Of a stretch of DNA of 64,000 nt, positions 18,756-27,676 are shown one piece after another (position 1 is the stretch's first letter; each line of letters opens with the position of its first letter). Source of the DNA: Bordetella flabilis (GTDB lineage: Bacteria; Pseudomonadota; Gammaproteobacteria; Burkholderiales; Burkholderiaceae_B). The position numbers were made by a program, and so were the translations under genes. The notes under the pieces are model-generated. The model had not been told where the DNA came from and did not search any database. It saw only the letters and a list, made by a program, of their open reading frames with translations. The stretch lies in the NCBI RefSeq assembly GCF_001676725.1, contig NZ_CP016172.1, forward strand, positions 2,852,001 to 2,916,000, read 5' to 3'.

Positions 18756-19724
18756 TTACTGGCGTTCTATCCCTGCGGCCTTGATGATGGCCGCCCATTT
18801 CTCTGTTTCGGATGCCTGGAAATGCGCCAGGTCCGCCGGGGTGGTCGGGAACGGATCGAGGCCGGCCGATTCCAGGGTCTTCAGTACCGATTCCTTGCGC
18901 AAGGCGCTGACGATCAACGCATTCAGCCGGTTCTGGATGGCGGGCGCCAGGTTGGCGGGCGCGTAGGCAGCGAACCAATAAGTCAGCTCATAGCCCTTTA
19001 CTCCTGCTTCATCCAGCGTGGGCACGTCCGGCAGCAAGCTGGAGCGCGTCTTGCTCGAAACCGCCAACGCACGCAGCTTGTCCGCCTTGATAAGCGGCAG
19101 GGCGGTCGGTATATCGGCCATCATGGTTTGCACTTCCCCTCCCATCAAGTCCTGCAGCGCCGGTGGATTGCTCTTGTAGGGAATGGGCGTTATCTGGATT
19201 CCGGTCATGCTCTTCAGCATTTCAGACGCGATCTGGCTGGACGAGGTCCCGTAGGCATAGGAAAGCTTGCCGGGATCCGTCTTGGCGGCCGCGATGACGC
19301 CGGCGACATCCTTGGTAGCGAGGTTGGGATTCACCACCATGACGAGGCTTCCTTTCGCCAGGCCGCTCAGCGGGGTGAAGTCCTTGACCGGGTCGTAGGG
19401 CAGTTGCTTGAACAAGGATTGATTGGCGGCATGCGTGGTGTTCGTCGTGATGAATACCGTGTATCCATCGGCCGGGGCGCGCGCCACTGCGGTGGCGCCG
19501 ATGAAACCGTTGGCGCCAGGTCGGTTTTCGACCACGACTGCCTGACCGGTCTCCTGCGTAATGCTGCTTCCGACCGCGCGGGCGATAAGGTCGGTGCTGC
19601 TGCCGGCCGTGAATGGAACCACGAATTTGATCGGGCGGTCCGGATAGGATGGGTCCGCACCATAGGTCGGCGTCCACGCGACTGCTGCCGCCACGAGTGC
19701 CAATATTGAGTATGCATTCCTCAC
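18756..19724 (-). CDS. Bug-family tripartite tricarboxylate transporter substrate-binding protein
   Basis: 322 residues with a Sec signal peptide ending near TYG-AD (22/23). The Bug signature YPDRPIKFVVPFTAGSSTDL, then ENRPGANGFIG, PADGYT and a C-terminal VPTLDEAGVKGYE are all present. These periplasmic receptors bind carboxylates, often without a linked membrane component, as here. It lies between two CoA-transferase genes, so its ligand is probably the acid they activate. Confidence 0.93.
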   Translation of the reverse strand: MRNAYSILALVAAAVAWTPTYGADPSYPDRPIKFVVPFTAGSSTDLIARAVGSSITQETGQAVVVENRPGANGFIGATAVARAPADGYTVFITTNTTHAANQSLFKQLPYDPVKDFTPLSGLAKGSLVMVVNPNLATKDVAGVIAAAKTDPGKLSYAYGTSSSQIASEMLKSMTGIQITPIPYKSNPPALQDLMGGEVQTMMADIPTALPLIKADKLRALAVSSKTRSSLLPDVPTLDEAGVKGYELTYWFAAYAPANLAPAIQNRLNALIVSALRKESVLKTLESAGLDPFPTTPADLAHFQASETEKWAAIIKAAGIERQ

Positions 19725-19791
19725 TGTCGAAGTCTCCTGGTAATAGTTTTAGAGCGCCCCCGGCATAAGGCCGGCGGCCATTGCATGTGGA

Positions 19792-21012
19792 TCAAGGCGT
19801 AGCCATCCGTGCGGCTTCTTCTTCGCTGTATCCGACACTGCGCAGTACATCGAACGTATGCTCGCCGGATCTCGGAGGCGGGAAGCGGTAGTTGGGCGGC
19901 GACGCCGAAAATCCGATCGGATTGGACGTCATGACCAGTTCACCCTCGCTGGGATGAACGTACCGCTTGAAGAAACCGGTTGCTGCCAGATAGTCGTCGC
20001 TCATCAGCTCCGTAAGGCTCCTGACCGGCCCGCTGGTCACATCTCTCTCCTGGAAGATCGCAATCCAGTCGTCCGTAGTCCTCGTAAGCAGCTGATCCGC
20101 CAGGGCCGCATAAAGCTGATCGATATGCTTCATGCGTGACGCCATGTCCGCGAAGCGCGGATCGTCGGCAAGGTGCGCAAGCCCGACGGCGCCCAGCAGG
20201 CGCTGCCACTGGATATCGTTGATCGCCAGCACGCAGATGTATCCGTCGCTGGTACGGTACGGACGGCGATGAGGCGACAGCATCCGGCTATAGCCGACTT
20301 TCGCGTCCGTCTGGCCGAATGCGCCTTCCCACAGATGCTCGAACAGGCAGAACTGCAACATGGTCTCGTACATCGGTACTTCGACTTTCTGCCCGACGCC
20401 GTTACGCTCGCGGTGGAACAAGGCCATGCCGACGGATGACGCCAGGACATAGCCGCAGAACTTGTCCGCGATCACGGTGGGAAAGTAGCGGGGCTGGCCG
20501 TCCTTGTCGCGGTTCAGGTCTGCCAGGCCGCACGCGCCCTGGATGATGTCGTCGAACGCGGGGGCGTCCCGCCTGGGGCCATCGCCTCGAAAGCCGGGGG
20601 CAGACGCATAGACGATGGACGGTTTGCGGGCAGCGACCTTTTCGTAGCTGACGCCCAGCCGTTCGGCGGCGCTGGGCCGCATGCTGTGTATGAAAACATC
20701 CGCCGTGTCGATCAAGCGCATGAGCGCTTCCAATCCGGCGGGCGTCTTCAAGTTGAGCGCCACGCTGCGCTTGTTGCGATTCATGATCAAGTAGAACGCG
20801 GACATGCCGGCATTGCGCGCGGGGCCATTGTGCCGGTTCTGGTCGCCCTCCGGGGTTTCCACCTTGATGACGTCTGCACCCATGTCGCCCAGGATCTGGG
20901 TGCAGACCGGTCCCAGTACATTGATCGTCAGGTCGACGACGCGGATCCCCGCCAGGGGACCGGTCGGCGGCTTTCCGGACTCGAAGGGGTCATCGGCTTG
21001 CTGCGGCATCAT
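19792..21012 (-). CDS. CaiB/BaiF class III CoA-transferase
   Basis: 406 residues from the ATG at 21012, which overlaps the stop of the hotdog dehydratase gene (ATGA). The fold-forming block VVDLTINVLGPVCTQILG, YLIMNRNKRSVALNL and catalytic Asp154 (in APAFDDIIQG) are present. It is the second CoA-transferase of this operon and differs clearly in sequence from the one at 17403, so two acids, or a donor/acceptor pair, are likely. Confidence 0.9.
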   Translation of the reverse strand: MMPQQADDPFESGKPPTGPLAGIRVVDLTINVLGPVCTQILGDMGADVIKVETPEGDQNRHNGPARNAGMSAFYLIMNRNKRSVALNLKTPAGLEALMRLIDTADVFIHSMRPSAAERLGVSYEKVAARKPSIVYASAPGFRGDGPRRDAPAFDDIIQGACGLADLNRDKDGQPRYFPTVIADKFCGYVLASSVGMALFHRERNGVGQKVEVPMYETMLQFCLFEHLWEGAFGQTDAKVGYSRMLSPHRRPYRTSDGYICVLAINDIQWQRLLGAVGLAHLADDPRFADMASRMKHIDQLYAALADQLLTRTTDDWIAIFQERDVTSGPVRSLTELMSDDYLAATGFFKRYVHPSEGELVMTSNPIGFSASPPNYRFPPPRSGEHTFDVLRSVGYSEEEAARMATP

Positions 21013-21491
21013 GCTGCGCTCCCTCGTCCCTTGACAAGGCGCAGCGGCGTGTACACCTGGACGATTTCCCCCCGCTGGTTCACGATGTTGTTGCGGGTGC
21101 GGACAAGGCCGAATCCCGGTCGGCTCTTGCTCGGCCGGCACTCCAGCACCTGGCACTCCACATGGATGGTGTCGCCAGTGAGCACCGGGCCCTTGATATC
21201 GAGCTCCATGTGCAGGAAAGCGAAGCCGGTTCCCTGCATGGTCGATTGCACCAGCAGCCCCTCGGCGAAGCTGAAGACCAGGGCGCCGGGCGCGACCCGA
21301 CCCTGGATCGCCGATTCCCTGGCCAGGAATTCAAGGTTGTTGAAGAGCACTTCCTGCTGGCCGGTGCAGCCGATGAAGTTGGCGATATCCGCTTCGAATA
21401 CGGTGCGGCCCACCGTCTGGAATTCCCTGCCGACCGGGAGATCTTCCCAGTGGAAGCCGAGACCGACCGTCTCGATACTGCGTTGCGTCAT
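21009..21491 (-). CDS. MaoC-like hotdog-fold dehydratase
   Basis: 160 residues from the ATG at 21491, behind GGAGACG. A hotdog-fold MaoC pattern is seen: GFHWEDLPVGREFQTVGRTV near the start, then NFIGCTGQQE, RVAPGALVFSFAEGLL and GDTIHVECQVLE. In MaoC enzymes an Asp/His pair does the chemistry. The usual (T/S)xxDxxxFAxxTGDxNPxH box is only partly preserved (DIANFIGCTGQQE), so thioesterase or a divergent hydratase activity is possible. It is the first gene of the cluster and is coupled to the CoA-transferase. Confidence 0.75.
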   Translation of the reverse strand: MTQRSIETVGLGFHWEDLPVGREFQTVGRTVFEADIANFIGCTGQQEVLFNNLEFLARESAIQGRVAPGALVFSFAEGLLVQSTMQGTGFAFLHMELDIKGPVLTGDTIHVECQVLECRPSKSRPGFGLVRTRNNIVNQRGEIVQVYTPLRLVKGRGSAA

Positions 21492-21551
21492 TGCCGCGTC
21501 TCCTTCCCGTTGATTGACGTGACGGAAAGTGTAGAGAGGGAATCCATGCGC

Positions 21552-21569
21552 AATGCATATGGCTGCATT
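21552..21569. promoter_or_regulatory. Inverted repeat in the divergent promoter region
   Basis: AATGCA-N6-TGCATT lies in the 171 bp gap between the hotdog gene (minus) and the epimerase-like gene (plus). Perfect 6 bp arms in a divergent spacer suggest a regulator site. The LysR gene at 22662 is the nearest candidate regulator. The function is inferred only from position. Confidence 0.35.
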
Positions 21570-21662
21570 TACTTCATTTATGGACCTTCGTGCTCCAATG
21601 GACGCGCCCGTAAACCATACTGCGGCCGTACCGGCTTGCGCCGCGCCCCGCCACTCCAGACC

Positions 21663-22652
21663 ATGCCGCTTCGATCTCTGCACGTCCAGCATTGCACCTA
21701 CCCGATACGCGGCGTGTTCCGTATCAGCCGAGGTTCCAAGACCCAGGCCGATGCGGTCATCCTCCGCATCACCGAGGACGGCTACACCGGCCGCGGAGAA
21801 TGCATCCCCTACGGGCATTACGGCGAAAGCGTGGCGAGCGTCATCGCGCAGATCGAAGCCATCGCGCCAATGATCCGCGATGGAATGGATGTCGACCGGT
21901 TGCAGTCGGTGCTGCCGGCCGGAGCCGCCCGCAATGCGGTGGACTGCGCCTTATGGGACCTACGGAGCCGGATGAGCGGGGTATCGGTCAGCGCCTATGC
22001 GGGGTTGCCGGGGCCGCTCGCCCCGGTGCAGACAGCGTTCACCATCAGCCTGGACAGCCCTGCGACGATGGCGGTTCACGCCTACGCGCATCGCCATATG
22101 CCGATGCTGAAGCTCAAACTGGGCGGCGAGGGCGATGACGAAAGAGTGTTGGCGGTGCGATCAAGCGCGCCGTCGGCGCGCTTGATCGCCGACGCGAACG
22201 AATCCTGGGCGCCGGAGCACCTGGAGCGTTACCTGCCCCTGTTTGCGTCACTCGGCCTGGAACTACTGGAGCAGCCACTGCCTGCCGGCGCGGACGACTT
22301 CCTGAGTACCTTCAAAAGTCCCGTCCCCTTGGCTGCGGACGAATCCTGCCGGGATGCGAACTCCATACCCGCCATTCTTGGAAAGTACTCGATCGCCAAT
22401 ATCAAGCTCGACAAGTCCGGCGGGCTCACGGAGGCGCTGCGGGTCGCGCGCGGCGCGCGCGAGGCGGGCCTGGGGATAATGGTGGGCTGCATGGTGGGAT
22501 CGTCGCTGTCCATGGCGCCGGGCATCGTGCTTGCCCAATGCGCCGACTTCGTTCATCTTGACGGTCCGCTGTTGCTGGAATCGGACATCACCCCAGCCTT
22601 GCCGATCGACGGCGCGACTTTATCGCCGGACGCCGCCGTCTGGGCGGTCTGA
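21663..22652 (+). CDS. Enolase-superfamily epimerase/racemase (dipeptide epimerase or DgcA-like)
   Basis: 329 residues from the ATG at 21663. The muconate-lactonizing subgroup pattern is seen in order: a capping domain with GRGECIPYGHYGES, the KxK-type base in LKLKLGG, metal ligands in DANESW, LEQPLP and AADESC, and the second Lys in IKLDKSGGL. This layout matches L-Ala-D/L-Glu epimerases and the N-acetyl-D-Glu racemase DgcA. The start upstream at 21162 would run through the divergent promoter and the hotdog gene, so it is rejected. It is convergent with lysR, 9 bp apart. Confidence 0.8.
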   Translation: MPLRSLHVQHCTYPIRGVFRISRGSKTQADAVILRITEDGYTGRGECIPYGHYGESVASVIAQIEAIAPMIRDGMDVDRLQSVLPAGAARNAVDCALWDLRSRMSGVSVSAYAGLPGPLAPVQTAFTISLDSPATMAVHAYAHRHMPMLKLKLGGEGDDERVLAVRSSAPSARLIADANESWAPEHLERYLPLFASLGLELLEQPLPAGADDFLSTFKSPVPLAADESCRDANSIPAILGKYSIANIKLDKSGGLTEALRVARGAREAGLGIMVGCMVGSSLSMAPGIVLAQCADFVHLDGPLLLESDITPALPIDGATLSPDAAVWAV

Positions 22653-22661
22653 CGCGCCAGG

Positions 22662-23591
22662 CTAGGGAAGGGAAGCGGACTGACGGGGGTACAGCTTGGA
22701 AAGGCTGCGGAGCGCGATATCGATGATGCGCCGTACCGTCAAATCGCGTTCTACCTTGCGGTGCGCCAGATACAGCGGCAAATTCAAATGGTCGTTGGCG
22801 TCTTCCAGGTCGATCAGCGAGACGGTGCGATCCGCGAACCGACGGCAATTCGCGGGAAGCAATGCGACGCCCAGCCCTTCGCCGACGAATGACAGTATCG
22901 TCGCCATCTCCACCGCCTCCAGTGAGGCGCGCGGCCGGTACCCCGCGGCTTCGCATGCCGCGCGGACCCGGGCGTTGAGCGCTGGAGACCGCTGGTCCGG
23001 GACCATAAGGAAAACCTCGCTGCGCAGCGCGGACAGCTGCAAGCTGCTGTTCGCCGCCAGTTTATGCGTAGCCGGCAGCGCCGCTACCATGCGCTGCTCG
23101 TGCACCAGCGTCAATGACAGATCCGCGAAGCTGTGAACCGCCTGTCGAACCAGGCCGATATCCAGTTGCCCGTCGATCAATTGCCGGAGCTGGTCGATGG
23201 AGGTGACCTCGGACAGTTGCAGCCTGACGCGTGGGGCAAGGTCCTGGACCGACCTCAGAATAGGGGGCACGACGTCGAACGAGGCAGATTGCACGAACCC
23301 GATCCTGCACAATCCCTCCTGGCCCGACGCGACCTCTGCGGTCGTTCTCTCGACCTGGTCCACCAAGGCCAGGATCTCCCTGGCGCCCCTCGCATAAGCC
23401 TCTCCGGCTGGAGTAAGGATGACGTGGCGGCTGGTGCGGCGGAGCAGTTCCACCCCGACGCGTTCCTCCAGGCGCTGCATGGCGATGCTCAAGGCAGGCT
23501 GCGTCATGCCCAGCTTGTTCGCGGCCACGGTGAAGCTGAGGGTGTCGGCGAGCGTGGCGAAGTAACGGAGCGATTTGAGGTCGGTGTGCAT
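22662..23591 (-). CDS. LysR-family transcriptional regulator
   Basis: 309 residues. The N-terminal winged helix covers about residues 4-65 (LKSLRYFATLADTLSFTVAA, then LGMTQPALSIAMQRLEERVG), and the periplasmic-binding-like effector domain follows. It lies head-to-tail against the epimerase gene rather than divergent from a target. The nearest plausible targets are the divergent promoters at 21492-21662. The effector is unknown. Confidence 0.92.
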   Translation of the reverse strand: MHTDLKSLRYFATLADTLSFTVAANKLGMTQPALSIAMQRLEERVGVELLRRTSRHVILTPAGEAYARGAREILALVDQVERTTAEVASGQEGLCRIGFVQSASFDVVPPILRSVQDLAPRVRLQLSEVTSIDQLRQLIDGQLDIGLVRQAVHSFADLSLTLVHEQRMVAALPATHKLAANSSLQLSALRSEVFLMVPDQRSPALNARVRAACEAAGYRPRASLEAVEMATILSFVGEGLGVALLPANCRRFADRTVSLIDLEDANDHLNLPLYLAHRKVERDLTVRRIIDIALRSLSKLYPRQSASLP

Positions 23592-23919
23592 TTATGGCTG
23601 GAAACGCGCGAACCGCCGTGCGGCGTCACGCCGGCCCGGGGGTATATCCCGTCCGCGCCGGATGCAGACGGGCGACCGGTGGATGGATGCGTGAAGTCTA
23701 CAGGTTGCGTAAGTGCCGGGTAATAGGGTGACGCATCCCTCGGCCACCTTGGCGGTCGCAACACGCGCCCCTGGGAAGGCGGCCGCGCTGGCACGCTGCG
23801 GCGCGCGGCGAAGGGACCGTGGCCCCGTACAAGGCCGAGGGTGGGGCGGTTTACCCCTAAGCGACCGGCTCGGTCGCGATGCGACGATGGTCGCTACTTC
23901 AGCGCCTGCCGCGCGACGG
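23592..23919. other. Intergenic region between lysR and the orphan 550-residue gene
   Basis: 328 bp without a supported gene; open frames here have arginine- and proline-rich shadow composition. Apart from two adjacent small hairpins (23861-23894) I see no recognisable element. Confidence 0.45.
23861..23894 (-). terminator. Tandem hairpins after the orphan gene, possible terminator
   Basis: GCGACC-N5-GGTCGC (23861-23877) and GCGAC-N4-GTCGC (23881-23894) lie 26 to 59 bases after the stop of the minus-strand gene ending at 23920. There is no U-tract, so intrinsic termination is uncertain. Confidence 0.35.
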
Positions 23920-25572
23920 TCACGCGGAATCCTGCGCCTTCGCACCCGTGATCCGCGTATTGCGCAACTGCGTCGGATCGGCGTTCAGCACGACGAGGTC
24001 GTTGATGGTCGACAGCGTATTGCGCCAGTTGGCCCAGTCCGCGTCCGTGGCGGAGCCGTCCTCCTTCGGGCGGGCGGCGTGCAACAGGTCCGCCAGTTCC
24101 CATGTGCGAGATACCGACGAAGGCGTGTTCAGGTCTTGCTGCAGTTCTCCCACCACGTACTTCTTGACGTTCGTGGACTGCGCGATCGATTGCGTGACAG
24201 ACGCCTTCACGAGCGCGCCATCCTTGTAGGCAATGTTGGCCACGCTGCTCGCGGTGTCGTCGATCTGGGTGTAGTAATAGTTCTGGGAGTACTTGTCCCC
24301 GGTCAGGTTCAGCGGAGTATCCGGATACAGGGCAGTGTGGTAGCTGGCGGTCAGGTGCGATTGCTGGGACTGCTCGATGGCGCGATCGGCCGCGGTGCGC
24401 CCCTGGGTGTTCGTCTGCTGCGATACCTGGTACGAAAACGTGTCCTTCTCATCGTCCCGCATCGGATTGGGCGAGGGCCGGTCGCTCGCCCGGACCGAGG
24501 CGCTGAAGTCGGCAAGGCCGCTGAGCATGGCGTGGTCCGTGTCGGTCAGCGCGACGGGGTTATACGAACCGGCGGCGGGGGGCGCGGCATTCGCACCATA
24601 GTGGCTGTTCAGGGCGCCGAAGGCGTCCTTGAACATCGTCATCAATTCCGCGTCGCCCTGGCCACGGCTCTGGGCCTGGTCAAACTGCCGCATATACGCC
24701 GCCAGCGCGCGCGATTGCTGGTCCGCGCTGCCGATCAGCGCGGGGTTGGATAGGTCGACCTCGACGTTCACCGTGCCGGCGGCGCCGGTGTAGGCCACGC
24801 TGCGGTGCGCGGCGTCCGCCTGGAAGTCCAGGGTCTGGACGCTTCCATCCGACAGCTTGAAGCTGGATTGAAGATTCACGGAAGACAGTACGGTCGAATC
24901 GAACTGCGTCAGGCCTTCCAGCGCCAGCCGCGGCGGCACGCTGGCCAGGCCGTCGATGGCGTCCTGGAAGGCGTCGGCCAGGCCGGCCACCGCATCGCGC
25001 TCGGCGCCGGAAAGCGTACCGTTGCTTGTCGTGATCTGGACGCCCAGGGCGCCCCCCTGGCTGCTCAGGGACACACGCACCGTCGCGCCGCCAACAGTCT
25101 GGATGTCCAACGTGATCTGGTTGTCCGCCACGGTGTGCAGCAGCGTCTGCCGGATGCGGTCGGACTGCGAGACTGAAGCGCCGTCCGATCCGCTGCCCGA
25201 GCCCGGCGGGCGCAGCATAAGGGATTGCGAATAGTCGCCGCCGTCCACGGCGAATCGATCGAGCAACGCCGCCCCCAGGCCGTTGAAACGGCCGGCCAGC
25301 GTGCTCGAATGAAAGTTGACCGACATCGGCCCGCTGAGGGTATCGGTGCCGTCGTGCTCCCAGACGGGCGTCGAGGGCGCCAGTGTGCCGTCCGCCGTAT
25401 AAGTCTGGCTCAGCCTGGCGGATTCCGCGTCCGTGAGCGTCACGTTCGTGGACGGCGTCGCGGCAATGCCACCGCCCGAGGGCGTGCCGGCGGGCTCGGG
25501 ATTGGCAATGGCCGGCGCGGGGAGGGACAAACGCTCGGCCGAGGCGGCGCTCAAGGGAGGCAGGCTGTGCAT
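23920..25572 (-). CDS. Orphan cysteine-free Ser/Thr/Ala-rich protein of unknown function
   Basis: 550 residues with no family I recognise. It has no cysteine, no Sec signal peptide and no membrane segment. Composition is rich in Ala, Ser, Thr, Asp and Gln. A Pro/Gly/Ser-rich N-terminus (about 1-45) precedes more ordered sequence with blocks such as QTLLHTVADNQITLDIQTVG and RTWELADLLHAARP near the C-terminus. Lack of Cys and an unstructured N-terminus are common in proteins exported by type III or type I systems, but no export gene is nearby. It is monocistronic and divergent from serB across 202 bp holding a small palindrome. Confidence 0.7.
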   Translation of the reverse strand: MHSLPPLSAASAERLSLPAPAIANPEPAGTPSGGGIAATPSTNVTLTDAESARLSQTYTADGTLAPSTPVWEHDGTDTLSGPMSVNFHSSTLAGRFNGLGAALLDRFAVDGGDYSQSLMLRPPGSGSGSDGASVSQSDRIRQTLLHTVADNQITLDIQTVGGATVRVSLSSQGGALGVQITTSNGTLSGAERDAVAGLADAFQDAIDGLASVPPRLALEGLTQFDSTVLSSVNLQSSFKLSDGSVQTLDFQADAAHRSVAYTGAAGTVNVEVDLSNPALIGSADQQSRALAAYMRQFDQAQSRGQGDAELMTMFKDAFGALNSHYGANAAPPAAGSYNPVALTDTDHAMLSGLADFSASVRASDRPSPNPMRDDEKDTFSYQVSQQTNTQGRTAADRAIEQSQQSHLTASYHTALYPDTPLNLTGDKYSQNYYYTQIDDTASSVANIAYKDGALVKASVTQSIAQSTNVKKYVVGELQQDLNTPSSVSRTWELADLLHAARPKEDGSATDADWANWRNTLSTINDLVVLNADPTQLRNTRITGAKAQDSA

Positions 25573-25644
25573 GGTCTCGGGTACCGGATTGAAACAGGCG
25601 CGGGGAAGGACGAGCCATTCCGCTGTTCCTGCTATTACGGCACC

Positions 25645-25654
25645 ATTCGCGAAT
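25645..25654. promoter_or_regulatory. Short perfect palindrome ATTCGCGAAT upstream of the orphan gene and serB
   Basis: A 10 bp perfect palindrome in the divergent spacer, 73 bases before the orphan gene start. It could be an operator half or chance; nothing else supports it. Confidence 0.25.
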
Positions 25655-25774
25655 AGTTAAGCCCCGCGCGGTCACTGCGACGGCAGGGCGTCCCGGCCGC
25701 AGCTACGTCCCGGCCATATCGGCGCGCAGCGAATCCCCGTATAGTTTTGTACTTCGTCCCCGACCGCCTTCATC

Positions 25775-26638
25775 ATGCAAGTCGTCGTCCAAAGTGCCAC
25801 TTCGCTTGCCGCTCCGGTGGTCGAGCGCCTCGCCCAAAGCCTGCAGGCCACGCATGTCTCGTGCGGCGACGCCGGTATCGCGGCCTTCACCCTGCCTCCG
25901 GGGTCGGACAAACCCCGTGATGTGCTGCACGCCCTCTGCCAGGAAGCGGGATTGGACAGCGCGGTCTTGCGGCAGGTGCGGCCATTGTCGGACTTCAAGC
26001 TGATCGTCTTCGATATGGACTCGACCCTCATCAATATCGAGTGCATCGACGAACTGGCCGATCTGGTCGGGAAAAAGCAGGAGGTTGCCGCGCTGACGGA
26101 GCAAGCCATGCAGTCCGGCAAGGTGGACTACGACACCAGCCTGCGCATGCGAACCCGCCTGCTGGCGGGCTTGCCGGTGCGCGACTTCCCCCGCCTGTAT
26201 GAAGAGCGGGTACGCTTTTCTCCCGGCGCCCGTACCCTGGTCGCGGCCGCGCGCCAGGCAGGTCTCAAGACGGCGATCGTATCGGGCGGATTCGATTACT
26301 TCACCGGCCGCGTACGGGAAGAGCTGGGCGTGGACGCGCACTATTCCAATCACCTGGCCGTCAGCGGTGGATGCCTTACCGGGGAACTGGAGGGGACGCT
26401 TATCAATGCGCATGTCAAGGCGCAGCACTTGACGCGGCTATGCGCGGAGATCGGCATTCCGACTTCGGACGCGATCGTGGTGGGCGACGGTTCCAACGAC
26501 CGCAACATGATGGCCTTGGCCGGCTTGTCCGTGGGTTTCCGCCCCAAGCCCATCCTGCGGCCCATGCTGGATATGGTGATCGACCATCTCGGCCTGGATT
26601 CCGTGCTGAATGTGCTGGCGCTCGGCCCCGCGCGCTAG
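25775..26638 (+). CDS. serB: Phosphoserine phosphatase SerB
   Basis: 287 residues. HAD motif I DMDSTLI has the nucleophile Asp80 and general acid Asp82; motif II is SGGF, motif III Lys is in the C-terminal region, and motif IV is GDGSNDRNM. It is preceded by a short ACT-like N-terminal domain of about 70 residues as in enterobacterial SerB. It performs the last step of serine biosynthesis, phosphoserine to serine. It is a single gene, convergent with the LacI regulator. Confidence 0.95.
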   Translation: MQVVVQSATSLAAPVVERLAQSLQATHVSCGDAGIAAFTLPPGSDKPRDVLHALCQEAGLDSAVLRQVRPLSDFKLIVFDMDSTLINIECIDELADLVGKKQEVAALTEQAMQSGKVDYDTSLRMRTRLLAGLPVRDFPRLYEERVRFSPGARTLVAAARQAGLKTAIVSGGFDYFTGRVREELGVDAHYSNHLAVSGGCLTGELEGTLINAHVKAQHLTRLCAEIGIPTSDAIVVGDGSNDRNMMALAGLSVGFRPKPILRPMLDMVIDHLGLDSVLNVLALGPAR

Positions 26639-26655
26639 GGCACCGCACCGGATGG

Positions 26656-26679
26656 CGCCTGCCGCCTAGGCGGGTGGCG
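26656..26679. terminator. GC-rich hairpin between convergent serB and lacI-type genes
   Basis: A perfect 12 bp palindrome CCGCCTAGGCGG (26662-26673) is extended by CGCC/GGCG pairs after a two-base mismatch on each side. It overlaps the stop codon of the LacI-family gene. Its position between converging genes suggests a bidirectional terminator, without a T-run. Confidence 0.45.
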
Positions 26680-27658
26680 TCGACTTCCGGTAGATCAGTT
26701 GCCCTGGCAGCAGCCGGTGTTCGTACCTGGTGCTGTCGCCCAGCAGCAGGGCAAACGCCTCCGCGATCATGTCCTCCACGGGCTGGCGTATGGTGGTCAT
26801 GTCATAGGCAGCGTTGGAGGCGACGGGGTGGTCGTCGAAGCCGAATACGCGCACGTCTTCCGGCACCCGCTTTCCCAATGCATGGCGCAGCGCATCGATG
26901 GCGCCCGAGGCGATCTCATCGTCCGCGCAGAACAAGCCGTCCAGCCCGGGATGGCGCGCCATGATCGTCTGCGTGGCTTCATACCCCCAGGCGTAGGTGA
27001 ATTCCTTCTCCAGCGAGGGGGCCGATGGCAAGCCCAGCTCTGCGACTCGCTCCATGAAACCGGCCAGACGGTCGCGATTGGTCGATACCGTCGGCATGCC
27101 ACCCAGGAAGCCAAGCTGCCTGCTGCCCGAGCGGAACAGCACGTCGGCGGCGAGCCGCCCGCCGCCCCTGTTGTCCGTGGATACCGAATGGCCGTTGCCG
27201 ACTTGCGAGTAGCGGTTGAACATGACGACCGGCACGCCTTGCTTCACGCACAAATCGGCGCCGGACGAGTGCAAGGAAGCCGTCGTGATGATGACGCCGC
27301 GTACCCGATATTGCAGGACCAGGGGCATGAGGTCATCCACCGTTTGCGGCGGGGTGGCGTTGAACAGCAAGGCCTGCAGGCCCACGCGGTGCAATTCGCG
27401 CGTGATGAGTTCCAGCACGACCGGATACCAAGGATTGGTAATGTTCGCCATGACGATGGCGATGATGTTGAACTTGCCGCTGCTCAAGCCGCGCGCCACG
27501 GGATCGGGACGGTAGTCGACCAGATCGATGACCTTCAGGATCTTTTCTCGTACTTCGTCGGAGACGGCGCCCTTGCCGGAAACGAAGCGCGAAACCGCCG
27601 CTTGCGAGACGCCGGCGAACCGCGCGACGTCTTTCTGTGTGGGAGCTTTCTTTTTCAC
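26666..27658 (-). CDS. LacI/GalR-family transcriptional regulator
   Basis: 330 residues. The helix-turn-helix and hinge are typical (TQKDVARFAGVSQAAVSRFV, then YRPDPVARGLSSGK). The periplasmic-binding-like domain shows IAIVMANITNPWYPVV and FGFDDHPVASNAAYDMTTI. The gene is 18 bp after the dimethylformamidase-like gene on the same strand, so it is probably the last gene of the Liv operon and its local regulator. LacI proteins bind palindromes with a central CG; a candidate is at 36185-36200. Confidence 0.92.
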   Translation of the reverse strand: MKKKAPTQKDVARFAGVSQAAVSRFVSGKGAVSDEVREKILKVIDLVDYRPDPVARGLSSGKFNIIAIVMANITNPWYPVVLELITRELHRVGLQALLFNATPPQTVDDLMPLVLQYRVRGVIITTASLHSSGADLCVKQGVPVVMFNRYSQVGNGHSVSTDNRGGGRLAADVLFRSGSRQLGFLGGMPTVSTNRDRLAGFMERVAELGLPSAPSLEKEFTYAWGYEATQTIMARHPGLDGLFCADDEIASGAIDALRHALGKRVPEDVRVFGFDDHPVASNAAYDMTTIRQPVEDMIAEAFALLLGDSTRYEHRLLPGQLIYRKSTPPA

Positions 27659-27676
27659 CGTTGTGTTTGCATAGGG

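Noticed and set aside
21162..21662. Extended N-terminus of the epimerase-like protein
   Set aside because: It would be antisense to the hotdog gene and cross the divergent promoter; the family N-terminus begins at 21663.
23713..24753. Plus-strand frame of 346 codons opposite the orphan gene
   Set aside because: Arg/Val/Gly-rich composition with no motif. The minus frame has balanced composition and a natural C-terminus; still, the minus gene is itself without known relatives.
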